Shown here piece after piece: positions 24,275-37,940 of a stretch of 64,000 bases of DNA. Within the stretch, counting starts at the first letter, position 1, and each line of letters begins with the position of its first letter. Where the stretch lies: positions 124,001 through 188,000 of the forward strand of contig JAURVB010014690.1 in the NCBI GenBank assembly GCA_033002965.1. The letters run 5' to 3'. This DNA is from Piper betle. Its lineage: Eukaryota; Streptophyta; Magnoliopsida; Piperales; Piperaceae. A program made the translations under genes and the position numbers. The notes beneath the pieces were generated by a model, which had not been told where the DNA came from, made no database searches, and worked only from the letters and a program-made list of their open reading frames with translations.

Positions 24275-25495
24275 ATTGTCTTCTTTATTAGGATGTATTG
24301 TTGCACATACCACGAGCATGCATCATATAGAGATACCAATATTTTACTTAGCAGTGGGTTTCAATGTAGGTTTTAGAGTCTAAGCTCACCATATAAATGC
24401 CAATGTATTTGGAGTTTGGATCTGTTAGGACTTTTCTCAGTTTTTATTGTTATTGTCTATAGTTGATTTAATTTCTAGATCGTAGGATGTGTTAAGTTAC
24501 CATTTTATCAAACCCATTTAACACGGGTCATTTAGACGTATTTTACTTTTGTGATTAATAACCTTTGAGGATGAAAGCTCTCGAGTCTAATTTCAAAGAC
24601 AAGATCTACCGCAAGTTGCTTTTTGGCCTATCATATAAATCCCTTCCCAAGCCTGTATATGATTTTCTCGAGTTTTTCAGTGAGATATGAGACATGAGAA
24701 AACTGACAACCGCGCTACGCAAGCTACATGAGTGGGTGCATGCTATTCAAAGCAGGTTTTGGATTGGTGAATGAGTCGTTCCATTCCCAAGGGATCTTAA
24801 CAACTCCACTTTTGAGTTCCTTAACCCATAGAAGTGTGGAGGATCACAGATACTAAAATGCAGTATATGTTTAGACTTATGCTTTCAAAGGGTACCGAAG
24901 GCACATACCTGAGAGTACATGACCTCTGTGCTCAGGGCTAGGAGTGATACGGATGATGTCGAGGGCTGAAGGAACTAGGAAAAGAAATTGATGTTCTTGC
25001 TCAAGGGATAATTTTAAAGTTGCCAAAGCATAAGATGAGATAGAATGAGACACTTTCGAGTTGAGGCCGATGACTCTTAACTAGCACCCTTTTGAGAGAT
25101 TCTGCAAAGAATTATATAAACGATTTTATTTAACAGGAGAGTCAACTCTCTTGTGCAATTTTGATTATTAGTTATTTTTGGAAGAATAACACTCGCTACT
25201 AATGTTTTTCGTATTATATATGTAGGTCTTGTGATCCTAAGTTGGCTTTAGTGGGAGGACAGATAAACGTTATACGTACTTGAGTTCAACACACTTATTT
25301 TCTTTCATGCTTTTATTTATATTTGATGAGTTTTCATGCATATTTAGCAATGTCTTCCATTCTCTTGACCCCAAACAAGTTATTTCGATTTATATTATTG
25401 ATCGAGTCTTATAGACTAGCTTCTTTAGACATGACTCGACTTGATCACAACATTTCTAATTCGATTATTAGGTAAACCAAAATCGAGGTGTCACA

Positions 25496-27057
25496 GCTCA
25501 AGTACTCCGTCATGGTATCCAAGCTCATTTTGTCATTACTTAGGGAGCTTTAAGAGCCCTAGTTTTATGTGATTAGCCTGTTTAGATGTACAATTAGCCA
25601 ATCGATATTTTCAGTTGAAACAAAATATATGATATGATTATATATGATAAAAAGTAAATAAGATAAAACATAGGACTAAAACATCTTTTATATTTGTACA
25701 TATTAAGTTTAGGCATTAGGCCAATGACTTAGCTATTTTCACATATAATCATATCTAAGTTTACGTTATGATGTTGGGTTTGACATGACTATGTCATTCT
25801 CAACGAGTTATGTACATACTAATTACATATTAAGTTCATCAAATGAACTAAGTATGAATAAGTTAACTAGTTAAGTAATTAATTTTAGGTTAACTTGATT
25901 TATGATACATTATCAAGCTATGCTTATAATTATGTTATGTTACGATTATGTTCTTTTATGGTAATTTATGATTATGATTGTATTATGTTATGTAACAATT
26001 AAATATAATCAATATTTATGCACTTAAACCTATTGTTAATTATACATGTTTTGATTTATTTTATATGATATATGTTTATTAGTAGGCGCAACATCATTAG
26101 TGATATTGAGCGGACAATATATTGTTTTTTGCTGGCATTAAGATAGGATATGAACGTGGAATAGAGGAGTTCAACGTTAGGAGTTTTGTCGTATTAAAAA
26201 TTAGAAGAGTTTGTGGTCGAGCACGTAATACTCAGAGGACAAATAACTATTTTTATACCTAATAATTATATAATAAATGTTGGTTATATAATTTTAATAT
26301 TTGATAGCGATGACTCGTAGGGATTATTCTGTCATAATATTTTAAGTACATTATTTAGGGTTTATGTACATTAGGAAAACCCGGGTAGTTACAAAACATA
26401 GGCTAGACACATCAATATTTTCTTTTTCTTTTAATTTTTATTTTAAATCGTCCACCAGTAATATTTGAGGAACCTTTGTTTGGACATATCCATGTCAACT
26501 CTCATTACTGCTGCCACCTGTATTGCCGTCTCGGACGGTCCCTCAACGCCTCTCCTCATCCAACCAATCGTTTATCAATATTTATCAAAGTATTTATAAC
26601 GAGAGTAAAGTCCCATATTGGCTTAATAAGAATGCGAGCCCCTTATTAATACCAACAAAAATGTAAATTAAAGGCTTCTGATTCTAACTCCAACATTTTA
26701 TTACAATGATAAAGTTTTTTAATCCTGATTAATTTAGAGAGATCAAAGAGTTGGGAGCGTTTGGAGTAGGTTCCTTTGCACCAGTGGCCGCAACCATCGA
26801 CCACCTTCGTCTTTCAACATAGCCGTCAATCTCCCCGCCGCCGCCGCCGCCGCACTGCCGCTACTAAGCCACCACCGGCGCCGATCGTTCGCTCCGCTCC
26901 TCTCTTCAATTCCCACCATCAACAACGACAACAACTACACCAGCAGGACCGCAACTCCTCGTGCAGCTAGGGTTCTGTACCTACCTGCCTCTTTCTGCTG
27001 CTCAATGCTGCTTTGGTGACCCAGAAGAAGAAGCCTGACGACAGAAAGCTACCCACA
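25496..27057. other. Intergenic region and probable PAF1 promoter/leader
   Basis: 25500-26700 is AT-rich with no gene. 26740-27057, directly before the PAF1 start, turns GC-richer with CCGCCGCCGCC runs, as expected for a promoter-proximal 5' leader. No TATA box is convincing. Confidence 0.4.
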
Positions 27058-30000
27058 ATGGCCTCATATCGACCATTCCCAGCCCCCATCCCTACCCTGC
27101 CCCCGATCTCCCCGCAGGATCCCATTTCCCCTCAACCACAACCCCCACCACCACCGCCGCCCGCCCATCCCCAATACCCATACGGCTACCAATACCCGTA
27201 CCGGCCGCAGCCGGCGGCGGGGGCGCAGTACCAGCCTCCGCCTCCTCCGCCCCCCTCTTTGTACTACGACAATGGTAGTAACAACAATACTTCGTCCGCG
27301 CAATACCATCCTCCTCCCCGCCGCCGCCACTTCCGCCTGCTTCCCCTCCGCCGCCTCCGGCGGCCCCTCCTCCGCCCCCACCGCCGCCCCCCGAGCCGTC
27401 TTCGCATCAGCAGCAGTCGAACTGGGGCCGCCTCCGGCGGCGCCCTCGGCCGAAGTGCGGGTGGCGAATGGGGGCAGGGTCGAGACGGAGGAGGAGAGGC
27501 GGGCGAGAAGAAGAGGGAGTACGAGCGGCAGCGGCAGGCTGAGAAGCAGCGGCTGCAGTCGAAGTTGTCGCACCCCAATGCTTTGCACAAGGGTGGGGCG
27601 CCGCCGCAGCCCTCCGCCGCCGCGAGGCCTCATCCTTCTATGGCCGGCCCGAGGTTGCCGGAGAGGAGGACGGCTCCCCTTCTCGCCGGGGATAGGGTCG
27701 AGAACAGATTGAAAAAGCCCACTACTTTTTTGTGCAAGATGAAGTAAGAGACACCTTCCTACTTCTTTTTCGAACCATGAACATCTCTAGGGGATGGAGG
27801 GATTTTATAACTTAAATAATGGTGTTCCATGAACTATTTAGTTGAAAATGTCATTTGGAACTTGATTTTTGGTGCACGATTGGGTTTGAGTGTGATTAGG
27901 AATGCGGTAGTTGTTGAGATAGAGTTCCAAACTGTAAATTAGTTTGAAATTAAACTTAATTGAATCAAAATATGAGCCAAGCTTAAACGGTAGAATGGGT
28001 GTTTTGAGCACCTCAAACCAATTGTATAGATATGTGCTTCCTTTGCAAGCTAGCAGAGCTTCGTCTTAACTAACTTAAGGACAAACTAGGTTTAAACAAA
28101 GGGAGGCTCAATTTGACTCAATCTGATTACATCTATCTACATCCCATAGTTACGAAGGTCTTAGCTGCTTAGCAGACGGGGAGCAATCTGGCGTTAAAAG
28201 GTTTAAAGCTCTATTGAGACCCCTAGTGGAATAACTTTCCATATCATTATTTGATGAAATAAAATATTTTCATCAACCAAATCATTCTGTCAAAGATGGA
28301 GGTATCTTGTGGCTTAAAAGCATTCATGAATAGCATGTATCCATTTTACTTTATTTTTGGAATGTGGATGTAGCTCTAGTTCTACTCGGCCAGTGAAAAA
28401 GTTAGGTTCTTTCTTTGGTCTCACGTCTGTAAGCAATTGTTAGTTCTATTCAGATTAGATCTTGTCCAATTCATTCCTATCCAAATTTCTTTCACCTATT
28501 ATTTGTGCTGAACTAGCTGTTATTAAAGACCTTCAAGAGCTATCTTTGCAATTCTTTGTGATTGTTCTTTCTTACTTCTTTATTGAGAAACAAGAGCTTG
28601 AAAGCACTTGTTTTGTTGATCCATATTAATGATATTAAATACTAAGGCTGACTTTCATCCCTGCTTGACGGATTGGTCTTGCTGTCAAGCTCCCTTCTGA
28701 CCTTGCCAGATATTAGTGTTATGTCCATGCTAAATGAAGCAGCCATGGCCACTGTAAACACTTCTTTTTATTCATCTTGCTCAAAGGATCTGGACTATCT
28801 GATATTGAATGTGATCCCATGTCTCTCATGAGTATTTTACATCTCTTTCTAAATTTTTATAGTTCTCATACTGTTGCAGTGTTGTATTCGAACTTGACAG
28901 ATGTCATATTTATCAATTTTTTTGAACTCTTTGCAGGTTCAGGAATGAGCTACCTGACCCGACAGCACAACCAAAATTGCTAGCTATGAACTCTAACAAA
29001 GATCGGTATGTTCCTTATCCTTTGTTTCTTCTGTAGTTATAACCAGTTAACGATTTCTTGCTAGAATGCCACTTTTGGCCAGTAAAATATCAGTTCTCCA
29101 GAACTTATCAGTGGAGAAAGTCTTGTGTACTATAATCCTTCTGGGCTTTGATTCTAACTTCCCTCATTAGCTGTTTAACAATTATTTTCTAATCTAATGC
29201 TACAGATACACCAAGTATGCCATTACATCTTTAGAGAAAATGCACAAACCCAAACTCTTTGTGGAATCAGATCTTGGGATACCTCTTGATCTACTGGACC
29301 TCAGTGTTTACAAGTAAGAACCCTCTCTATGTTCTCTATGGACACGATTATAATTTGAGTTTGAACTAATGAAACTATTTTTCAATTATAGTACCCCCTC
29401 AATAAGACCACCTCTTGCTCCAGAAGATGAAGAGTTGTTGCGTGACGGAGATGTACAGACTCCTTTTAAGAAAGATGGTATTAGAAGGAAGGAAAGACCC
29501 ACTGACAAAGGTGTTGCGTGGCTGGTTAAAACACAATATATCTCTTCTCTTAGCATGGATTCTGCAAAATCGGTATGACGAATCTCCTAGAGTGTACTTT
29601 TCTTCAATGTGGGAATATACTTAAAACCTGGTGCAAGGGTTGAGTTTAAAATTTTCGACTTCATTTTTTAAATTACTTTATGGATTTATAGATATGTGTG
29701 CTGAAGTAATTTGTAGATTTAAAAAAAATTATGAACTTACGATGAATTGCCTAAATCTTGAAAGTAAAGCTTTTAAAACTCTGCTGATGGTGATTGGCCA
29801 TGTACGAATTGTACAGTCTATAAGCGAGAAACAAGCAAAGGAGATGAGGGAATCTAGAGAAGGGAGAAATCTTTTTCTGGAGGATCTTAATAACAGGTAA
29901 TTCTTTGGAATTATTTGGATCATAAGAACTACTCTTTATGAAAGTTTATTGGTGTGAGCTTTTGAATAAATCTCTTATGTCAAATATTGCTTATTCTCTT

Positions 30001-32952
30001 CATCAGGGAAAAGCAAATCCAAGCCATTGAAGATTCTTTCAAGGCTGCCAAATTACCTCCAGTGCACCAAACTAATCCACACCTTGAACCAATTGAAGTT
30101 TTTCCATTGTTTCCAGATTTTGACAGGTATATGTCACGTTAAGTGTTTAGAATGCTTTGATGGCTGATGCAAGAGCATCTTAGCTTGCAGTTACTATTGT
30201 AATTTTTTGTTTTGGATATTCTTTCTATTTTCACAATTATTTTCGTTGAGGTTTTAGTGTCCAATTAACTTAGGATTATAGCAGTAGTTTATAAACATGC
30301 AAGCTTTTATCGTTGTATGGAGGTTCTAGTTTTTTAATGACAGAAAGCCAGTAACACACAGTGGTGTTTGTTATCTCCCTCATTTTCTTTTGATTGCTCA
30401 CCTCTTATTTTAATTTCTTCCCGTTCCTTTCTTGAAGTTGTCCTTCATTAGTGGTACATCTTGCTTACTTGCTAAGTTTTTCCGTCTATGATTAGCAATC
30501 ATTGGAGGAAGTGAGAATTTTATCATCGTCCCGATGTTAAAACTTATTGCTTTTTGTTTCAGGTTTGATGACAGGTTTGTAACGGTGACTTTTGATAGTG
30601 ATCCTACAGCTGACTCTGAATTGTATAACAAGTTGGACCGGTCTGTCCGTGATGTGCATGAATCACAGGTAAGCTGGAAAGTTGATTTTATCAGTGCAGG
30701 TTCCATGGAACCAGTGCTGCATCCATGTACACTTTATAGTGCATAGTTATATCAACAGCCCATGTGCTCTTGTGGGTTTAAATTTTATCTTTACCTTTCA
30801 TTGTCAAATATATGAAAGTCTGGGATCTAGGACTCCATGTCCCTAACTCCCTTTTGGGATAAGGTGGAAAAGAAAAAAGACTGTAAACTTTTCTTGTCAA
30901 TTATGCTCTTTAATATACTTCCTGTGTTATAGCTGGTGATTTGTTTTGTTGTCAAGCTTCCATATCAAAGCAAACTGGAATACTTTTTGCTTCCGGCCCT
31001 GCAATGGAAGATAACAAGTTTAATGTTTTTTTGGGCAACCATCATTTCTTGAAGCCAATCCGACTAGATAGTGAATCTTCATCTAGGTATCTTTCAGTTG
31101 AGAGTTGTCTAGATAGGATTAGGCATTAAGACATGACATTGTTTTTTGCATGGAACCTATGGTCTATTAAAATGTGAAATGAATAAATCAGTAATGAACC
31201 ATCTTTTCCAGCATAGTTGAAATAAAATGTAGATGTTCATGACCTTTTTTCCTTTAAAAAAAAATCCCTAGTTTCATGTTGGTGTATTTTATCAATGCAT
31301 TCACTTTCTTTCTCCCCGGAATGCCATTTTGTGAAATTTAAGGGTGCAATCTGAATGCGGGTTATTTTGCAAATTCTTCCATGACCTTTGAGAGATCTTG
31401 GGAATGGTTTCTAGATCCGAGTTTCAAATTCAAGCTGTTTCTCAATGATCAATGGGTTGCAGATATTTGATTTTTATTCAATTTGGACAGGCTGTAATGA
31501 AAAGCTATGTAGCGAGTGGCTCAGATCCAACCAAGCCGGAGAAGTTTTTGGCCTACATGGTTCCAGCACCAGATGAGGTTCATTTTGTGTTCTTTCTAAA
31601 TTATCGTCATTACTTGAAAAGCAAATGAATATCGTCTTGTTTCTTAATTGATATTTAACTATTATTTTTGTTTTTGGTTTTCCGTGTGATAATGCTTGAA
31701 CCATTTGTTTACATGGTAGTGGGTTAGTAATGGTTGAGTTCTGGCTTTTAGTAATTTCCTTATCAAACTTGCTTGCTTACATGGTAGTGGGTTAATTAGG
31801 ATAGAAATATTTGTTTTTCTATGGGAAAGTGGTCATTGGAGTTTTTGGTTGGGAAAATTACGAACTCTTTTTTTTTCCCCGCTAATAATTTACCCTCTTT
31901 TTCCCTTGATTACCTGTTTATCCCTGTTGAAATTGTCAATCCTACCTGATGATTTCCATATTATAGTGATCGCTATCAGGTAGTGACTGATCATGTTTTT
32001 ATTGTTGCAGCTGTCGAAAGATATATATGATGAGAATGAAGATGTTTCGTACTCCTGGGTTAGAGAATACCATTGGGATGTATGTGCCAACTTTTGCTCT
32101 CTATACTGCTTGTATCTTGCTTTCCGCACTTTGTTTTATTTTCTTCTGTTTTTGCAGCTAAGAGGTGATGATGACCCAGATAATCCCACCACCTATCTTG
32201 TTGTTTTTGAGGATCAATCTGCACGCTACTTGGTAATTTATGAACTTTCGTTTTTAGATAAGTATGTAGCTTGTAGCATCCATCCATGTTCTGTTGGCTT
32301 TAGGAACATATCTAATTTGAGCTGAATTTGACTTTATAATTGTCTTTTTGACATATTGCTATCTGGACAACTTGAAGCTTTCTATATGATGAGGGTTTTC
32401 TTATTCTATGACTAGTCTCTTCAACCCTTGAAGTTGTTAGGCCCTCATACTTTTTTCCTTTTTATGCAGCCTCTTGCCACAAAGCTTTTTTTACAGAAGA
32501 AGAAGGCAAAAGAAGGAAGGTCTGGTGATGAAGTTGAACACTTCCCTGTTCCTTCTAGAGTGACTGTCAGGCGAAGAGAGACTGTTTCTGTTGAGGAGCT
32601 TAAGGATCCTGGAGGAACATCTTCTCATCATAATGTACATCTTTACCTCCAAGTTTTCTCTGTAGCCGTTTTTGTAACTGGCTACAAAGGACCATCATTT
32701 CTGCTGTTCATTTAGATATCTTTTCAATTTTTTCTCTCTTCACCTTAAATATAGTTGGTTACTGCAGGTGTCTGTCTTAGTTATTTTAATTCTTTTAAAT
32801 GTCTCAATGATCAGGGTTACTCAAATGCTAGAGGTGATATTTTGAATCGAAAACGACGATCTAGCAGTGAGGAAGCCCGTGAGATGCGCCAAAAGGTTGC
32901 ACACAGACAGAACAGGGACCACTCAAGCGAAGAGGAGGATTTCTCAGATTAA
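27058..32952 (+). CDS. PAF1: PAF1 complex subunit PAF1 (ELF7/VIP2 homologue), 12 exons
   Basis: PAF1 is the core scaffold of the nuclear PAF1 complex, which travels with RNA polymerase II and supports histone marks and elongation; the Arabidopsis homologue ELF7/VIP2 maintains FLC expression. Exons: 27058-27743, 28937-29005, 29206-29313, 29392-29572, 29817-29896, 30007-30126, 30563-30668, 31491-31577, 32011-32079, 32158-32232, 32470-32634, 32815-32952; all junctions are GT-AG and keep frame. The protein starts MASYRPFPAPIP, has a Pro-rich N-terminus, a charged EEERRAR...KREYERQRQ stretch, then family landmarks FRNELPDP, LGIPLDLLDLSVYN, GIRRKERPTDKGVAWLVKTQ, EKFLAYMVP, SYSWVREYHWD, FPVPSRVTVRRRETVS, and an acidic tail SSEEEDFSD. 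Exon lengths total 1884 bases. Exon 1 needs three single-base insertions to read through (near 27317 in a C-run, near 27424 in GGGG, near 27505-27512); together they restore phase, so the rest is open. These may be sequence errors. The start was chosen because MASYRPF is conserved. Confidence 0.93.
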
Positions 32953-34882
32953 TCTGATAGCTCTTGAAAGACTACATAATCTATACAAGCTTTTGGCCAC
33001 GACCATGTGCATCATTTGGTTGCCATTCAACACACAGTTTAAGAATGCCTTTCTTAACTGAGTTCCAATTCTAAAATGGAAGATAGCTATCGTTACCAAC
33101 ATGTGTTTGATTTTTGCTTAAAAACTATCCATCTGTAAAGGTACGCCCCTTTCATTATAGATCACTTTTATGTGTATATATGATCCTATTTAAAGGGTTT
33201 TTTTGGGTTTAGTTGACGTACGATTTGTCTTCTTATCCTGTTGAGTGTGTTTCTTTCTTGTGTCCAGGTTGAATATACTGATGAGAATAATGTAAATCAT
33301 GTAATATTTGTTAGCTTCCGAGAGTTCAAATATATCAAGAAATGCTAATGTAACTCCATCAGGTAGATGATACAAGGGTTGTCGCTTAACTTCGAGTATC
33401 CTTCTGTTTAGTCTTCTAACATGGTAGTGTTTTTCCTTTTATTTATTGCAATTGTTGTTCCTAATTTTGAGTGTTTGTATATACCATTGGTGGATTGATG
33501 TGAAAGTTTAACACCATGATCAGAAACCAAATACTGTGTGCTCTTGCCTTTGAACTGTTAAGGCAAGGTGTAATATCGGATTATAAATGCAAATATTTGA
33601 GAATTCTTCCTCTTCTTTTCTTTTCCTTCGCATGGGGCGTAACCCTTCTGTCAAGCTGTTTGCAGCTGGAAAATGAGGACGGATGCTTATGTATGGTTAC
33701 AAATAATATTTTTTCGATGGATGACGAAGAACGTTATTTGAAGACATACTTTATTAGTCTGTTTACTGTTACAAAACAAAATTAACCGTACACTTAGCAT
33801 ATATGCCGAGCAACCAGGGGCCATGTAGCCCGTATTTGGACAACGCTGATTACATTGCTTACGTGCTTAGGGACATGGCTAAGATATTTTAACAGGTGAT
33901 AAATCTTATGGGGCGGTTTGACAAACTTAGAGTTAGTAACCATTTTTTACCTCTTCATTTTGTGATGGAGATGATATTACCATTCTTTCATTTGAAAAAT
34001 ATTAAGGGTGAGTTATGCCTCGTATATGAAGTTTATATAAGGTACACCATGAATCACTATTTAGTTGGTTCTACATAATAATGTCCATATGCACATGGAA
34101 AGTTGAGTGCATCAGTAGAAAGTTAATTAATTTTTATTTTTTTAGACATTAATGTGACTTATTTTTAGATTTTTAAAACATGTACTAGTTTAAAAATACT
34201 TTAAAATTTAATTTTTATTACAATTATTTTTAAGGTGAAAGGGTAAAAAACATTAGATAAATCCATTAATACCCTAATATGTTTTTACTGCTGCCTTTTC
34301 TCTCAGCCTCTCCTTTAGGCACTGTTAAGATGATCACCTTAATGAGCATAAGAAAGCAAACCAGAGACTCAAAATTTTGTTGCATTTCTCTCCTAACGTG
34401 CACCCGAAGGACTTAGCAAAATGACAGGTCCTCAATACCACATACCATTTTCTTAGTAGGCAAACGAATGCTTGAGCACTTCCTAGGATTGATACCGTTC
34501 CCATCGGCGGACAGGTGCTATTTCATACAAAGGTGCAATCTTTCCTCAAAGTATTTGTCGAACAAATAACCACAGATCAAGAATTGGAACGAACAATCAC
34601 CTCATTTGATATGCACGCCCTGTGGGGAAGTGTACAATTCATATCACAAGTCAGTATAAGTCATCTAAACCTTAAGTCAATATCGGAAATATCTCTCCAT
34701 AACCATTTCATAGTGTCTTTCATAAGAAACTTGACCATGCTCTCTAGTGCTGCTCTATACATCTATTCGCAAGTACTTTGTGGAAAGTTTGCGTTGTGAA
34801 ATGCATGTCAGAGAACGTAATCGATCATATTCGGAAACAACTCTCCCTGTGGTTGTTTCCAAAAAAACTCACCCTATTACAA
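32953..34882. other. Tail-to-tail spacer between PAF1 and MSL1
   Basis: Holds the 3' untranslated sequences of both genes plus AT-rich DNA. A frame at 34515-34799 has no recognisable homology and no supporting context. Nothing else supported. Confidence 0.4.
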
Positions 34883-37800
34883 TCAGAGGTCTCTTAGATC
34901 TTGGCGTGTGCTGCCTAGCTTAATACCATGATCCCCAATTATTCGTGCAGCCTGGAGTAAAACCTCATCTTGTGTTGAATAAAACTCATCTCTACCCTGC
35001 ATACAAAACCAGCAAGTTACAGTCAGTAAAGAAGCTTAGATGCAAATAACATAATACAATCAGCTACATTGTTTAACACCATCGTTGTCCAATTTAACAA
35101 TTCACCTTCATTTCTTTAAATGGTCAAAAAATATCTTATATACTATTAGATAATACCATGTTGTTAAGATTGCATCCAATAGTCAGTTCAGCAAAAGAGT
35201 CCTCAATTCGAGAAAGAAAACAATATGGAGCCTCTTTCCCTCCATATACATTTGGATTCGACCTAAGCATTGCCTTTACATCTTTAGTAATATCTGATAT
35301 TTTCTGAAGATCATTAAGTTGCAAAGGAATCTTCAAAACAATTGCCCGCCATTGCGCACGTGATTTGTTCACAATGGCCTGAAAAGTCAATTAAGATGAG
35401 ATGAGATAAATAAACTTAATTAAAAACTGAAGTCACAGTTTTAGTGTATAATAACTGAATACCTGACTTGAAAATAATGAATTGGGAACTATGATAGGAA
35501 ACTTTTCAGAGTTTAACAGAGACGTTGTTGTAAGACCCATCTCCACAACTTGGCCTTCTATAGAGCCCGCCTAAAAATCATTAAATAACAAAAAAATAAC
35601 TTCATAATATAAAATAACAGACCAAGTCATTGCAAGAAGATCAAGTTGTTTATACTTTTATCTAGCCAAAAGATATACTTCAAGCAACAGTAGTTTTCAT
35701 CAATAATAATATCAAGGAGGTATCCAAAGACAAATAGGAAGCATTCAAAAACTGAATGTAGAAGTTCACTTTTTGTGGCGGGCTAATAAGCTGACCAATA
35801 AGAACAGCTTTTCTGACCCTCACCACCACAACCTTGTCAAATAAAAGCATTTTCGACTAGCAATTGCCCAATAAAATATTCTATTTCAATTTAGTCACAA
35901 AATAACATATGCATTTGCCAAGTCATAACCTCATGATCAGCTACACAAACTCTATCTAATGAAGCCTTGTCAAGTAAATGTCTCAAAAAGCAATTGTCCA
36001 GTAAATTGCTTCTAATTCTAATTGCAGGGGGAAAGCACCTCTCATCAGTCAGATCCCCATGATCACCTAAACCAACATTATCTAATTAATCAAAGTTAAT
36101 TTTCTATCAATTGTAGACAACATTTTTTTAACCATGAGTCAACCCAATCATTTGGGATTAGGTAGATGATGAAAATGGTGATGATCTATACCCCACACAT
36201 TTGGGATTAAGCCGATGAAAACGATGAAGATAGTGCACACGCTTCAGTAATTGAATTGAGTTACTTAACCTTGATAGTATCGCCTATAGAAAATGGCTTT
36301 GTAAATTGTATGGAGAGCCCACTGAGCATATTTCCAAGAACATCTCTAGCAGCAAAAGCAGTAGCTACACCTGCATCACATATCAGCTTTCAGAAGTTAA
36401 AGAAACCTTGAAATGTCAATCATTAATATTGCCCTCCTTGCTCAAAGATATACAAAATTATTCATTCAAATGAATAACGTAATTGCCATAGTTACAGGAA
36501 ATGAATCCACCAATGCTGGTAATGGAGCCAAGGATGACGCAATTTTAAGATTTTTAATCCCTCACAATTACATTCATTTTGATGCAGAGGGTTCATTGAT
36601 CAATGAATTTACAGCTAACGCTATCAAGTTATATAAGAAAGACATTCTTGGCACAAAATCCATTTGTTACATGTGCCAAAAAACTAAAAAACTTTAACAG
36701 GTTCCACACCAATTACTTGAACTAAAGTAGGCCAGTGGATAGATACCATAGAGTAAATGGTTGAGTATATGTTCAAGTAAAGTCATAGATTTCCTTATAT
36801 TCCTAACCTCCAATACCACCAACTGTAAGGATAGACTGAACAGCAACACCACAAGCCTCAGCAGAAGCCATTAGTCCAATAGAAATGAGTCCTACAGTTG
36901 AGAGTCTGTCAAGAACTAAAAGTTTATCCTTATCGAGTGCAGCAATACTTTGAGAAGCCAATGCCCGCTCAAAGAAATTTGTCTTCCACCTATGGAGAAA
37001 CCATACAAATGAGAGAACAACTGCTCCTCTCCAAGCTGGGCCAATATATTGAGCGGCAATAGTGGTTGGTGCAATTAGAACAGCCCTTCACAAATGAAAT
37101 GATTAAAATGAGATACAACAGATCACAGGAGAGGTCATAAGTAATGGTTAAAAGAAAGTAGTCATAAATTGCAACTTACAATTGAGAGAATGCCATGAAG
37201 GTAATAAGATAGCGTAATGGATCTTCCAAAGCACCCCAAAAGCTCTTCTCATAAGGTAGCTGCTCAATGGAAGTTGGTCCATACAACAACGCTGTAGGAC
37301 CCCGCAGTGAGTACCTATGTAACCGTCTCAAAACCATGGGCATGAACAGCCAAGCCATCATTGTCCCAAAGACAGTACCACCTACTGGAATGATAACCTC
37401 TTTCAAAAATGGATGGGAGTCAAGCAGCACTTGGATGTAAGGTAAAACTGCATCAGACTTCTCCTTAACTTTCTCGGAGGCATAAGTCGAAGCATTCACA
37501 ACAGATTGATAGGCATGATTGAAACTGCTTGCCCAATCACTTCCACCAACATCAATTGCATTATCAGAAACAGAAGGTTGAACTCCATCATTCGCATTCA
37601 CATTTGATGACGAGTATGCTCGTGTACTAAAGGAAAAACCTCCACAACCAAATGTCGGTGACAATGATTTATGATTATGAAATGAACTCTTCAGAAATAA
37701 GTTGTTACCCAAAAAAACTGATGGTGCACAGCTGGGCTTCCAGCAACGAATGGGATCAACACCATCCATAGATGTCATTGTGCTAGATACCCGATTGCCG

Positions 37801-37940
37801 TGACAATGGAGCTCACCGCATTCGGATAAGCTCACATAAGAAGAACTAAGCATGCGACCAACATTAACATGACTTACAGTACAATAATTTGGTCGAAAGC
37901 AAGCCAGCTTTAGAATGGATACTTTAGCGGCCCCAGCCAT
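34883..37940 (-). CDS. MSL1: MscS-like mechanosensitive channel, mitochondrial (MSL1), 6 exons
   Basis: A tension-gated ion channel of the bacterial MscS family; Arabidopsis MSL1 lies in the inner mitochondrial membrane and dissipates membrane potential under stress. Exons on the minus strand: 37940-37180, 37085-36808, 36370-36270, 35570-35463, 35378-35157, 34996-34883; all introns are GT-AG and the total, 1584 bases, gives 527 residues plus TGA. Residues 1 to about 110 form a basic, Ser-rich, acid-poor presequence. YEKSFWGALEDPLRYLITF (about 236-254) and following hydrophobic stretches are membrane helices. The pore-lining region of the family is seen as SILTVGGIGGVATAFAARD (about 337-355), then GNMLSGLSIQF, IGDTIKAGSIEGQV, the LTTTSLLNSEKFPIIVPN beta domain, and VNKSRAQWRA. 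The start follows the conserved Met-Ala-Gly beginning. Length and motifs match MSL1 rather than the plastid MSL2/3. No broken residue was found. Confidence 0.95.
36121..36235. repeat. Short repeat remnant in MSL1 intron 3
   Basis: Within the intron between exons 3 and 4, the phrase CA(T/C)ATTTGGGATTA occurs twice about 55 bases apart (CATTTGGGATTAGGTAGATG and ACATTTGGGATTAAGCCGATG). It looks like a small, tandemly duplicated relic of a dispersed repeat; class unknown. Confidence 0.4.

Larger units (their letters stand above)
18913..25495 (+). mobile_element. Old solo LTR, plus strand, split by copy C
   Basis: Starts TGTAATATTTAGC and ends GAGGTGTCACA. Its parts are 18913-20973 and 24280-25495 (about 3.28 kb in all); copy C and its duplication fill the gap. 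Flanks TCTCA (18908-18912) and GCTCA (25496-25500) agree at four of five positions, a decayed target duplication, so this is an old solo LTR. In order it has a promoter-distal part that aligns with the minus-strand LTR 49408-52566 (for example GAGCATGTTATGG), a GC-rich block (about 19500-20280), the TTTATTTA tract (about 20390-20960) and a diverged R/U5-like part (24375-25495) with AATAACCTTTGAGGATGA and GCCTGTATATG. Confidence 0.8.

Noticed and set aside
27013..27057. Upstream in-frame extension of PAF1
   Set aside because: It lacks an ATG and the conserved MASYRPF start lies at 27058.
34515..34799. 94-codon frame between PAF1 and MSL1
   Set aside because: No recognisable motif, no neighbouring exon signals, ordinary length for chance in this composition.
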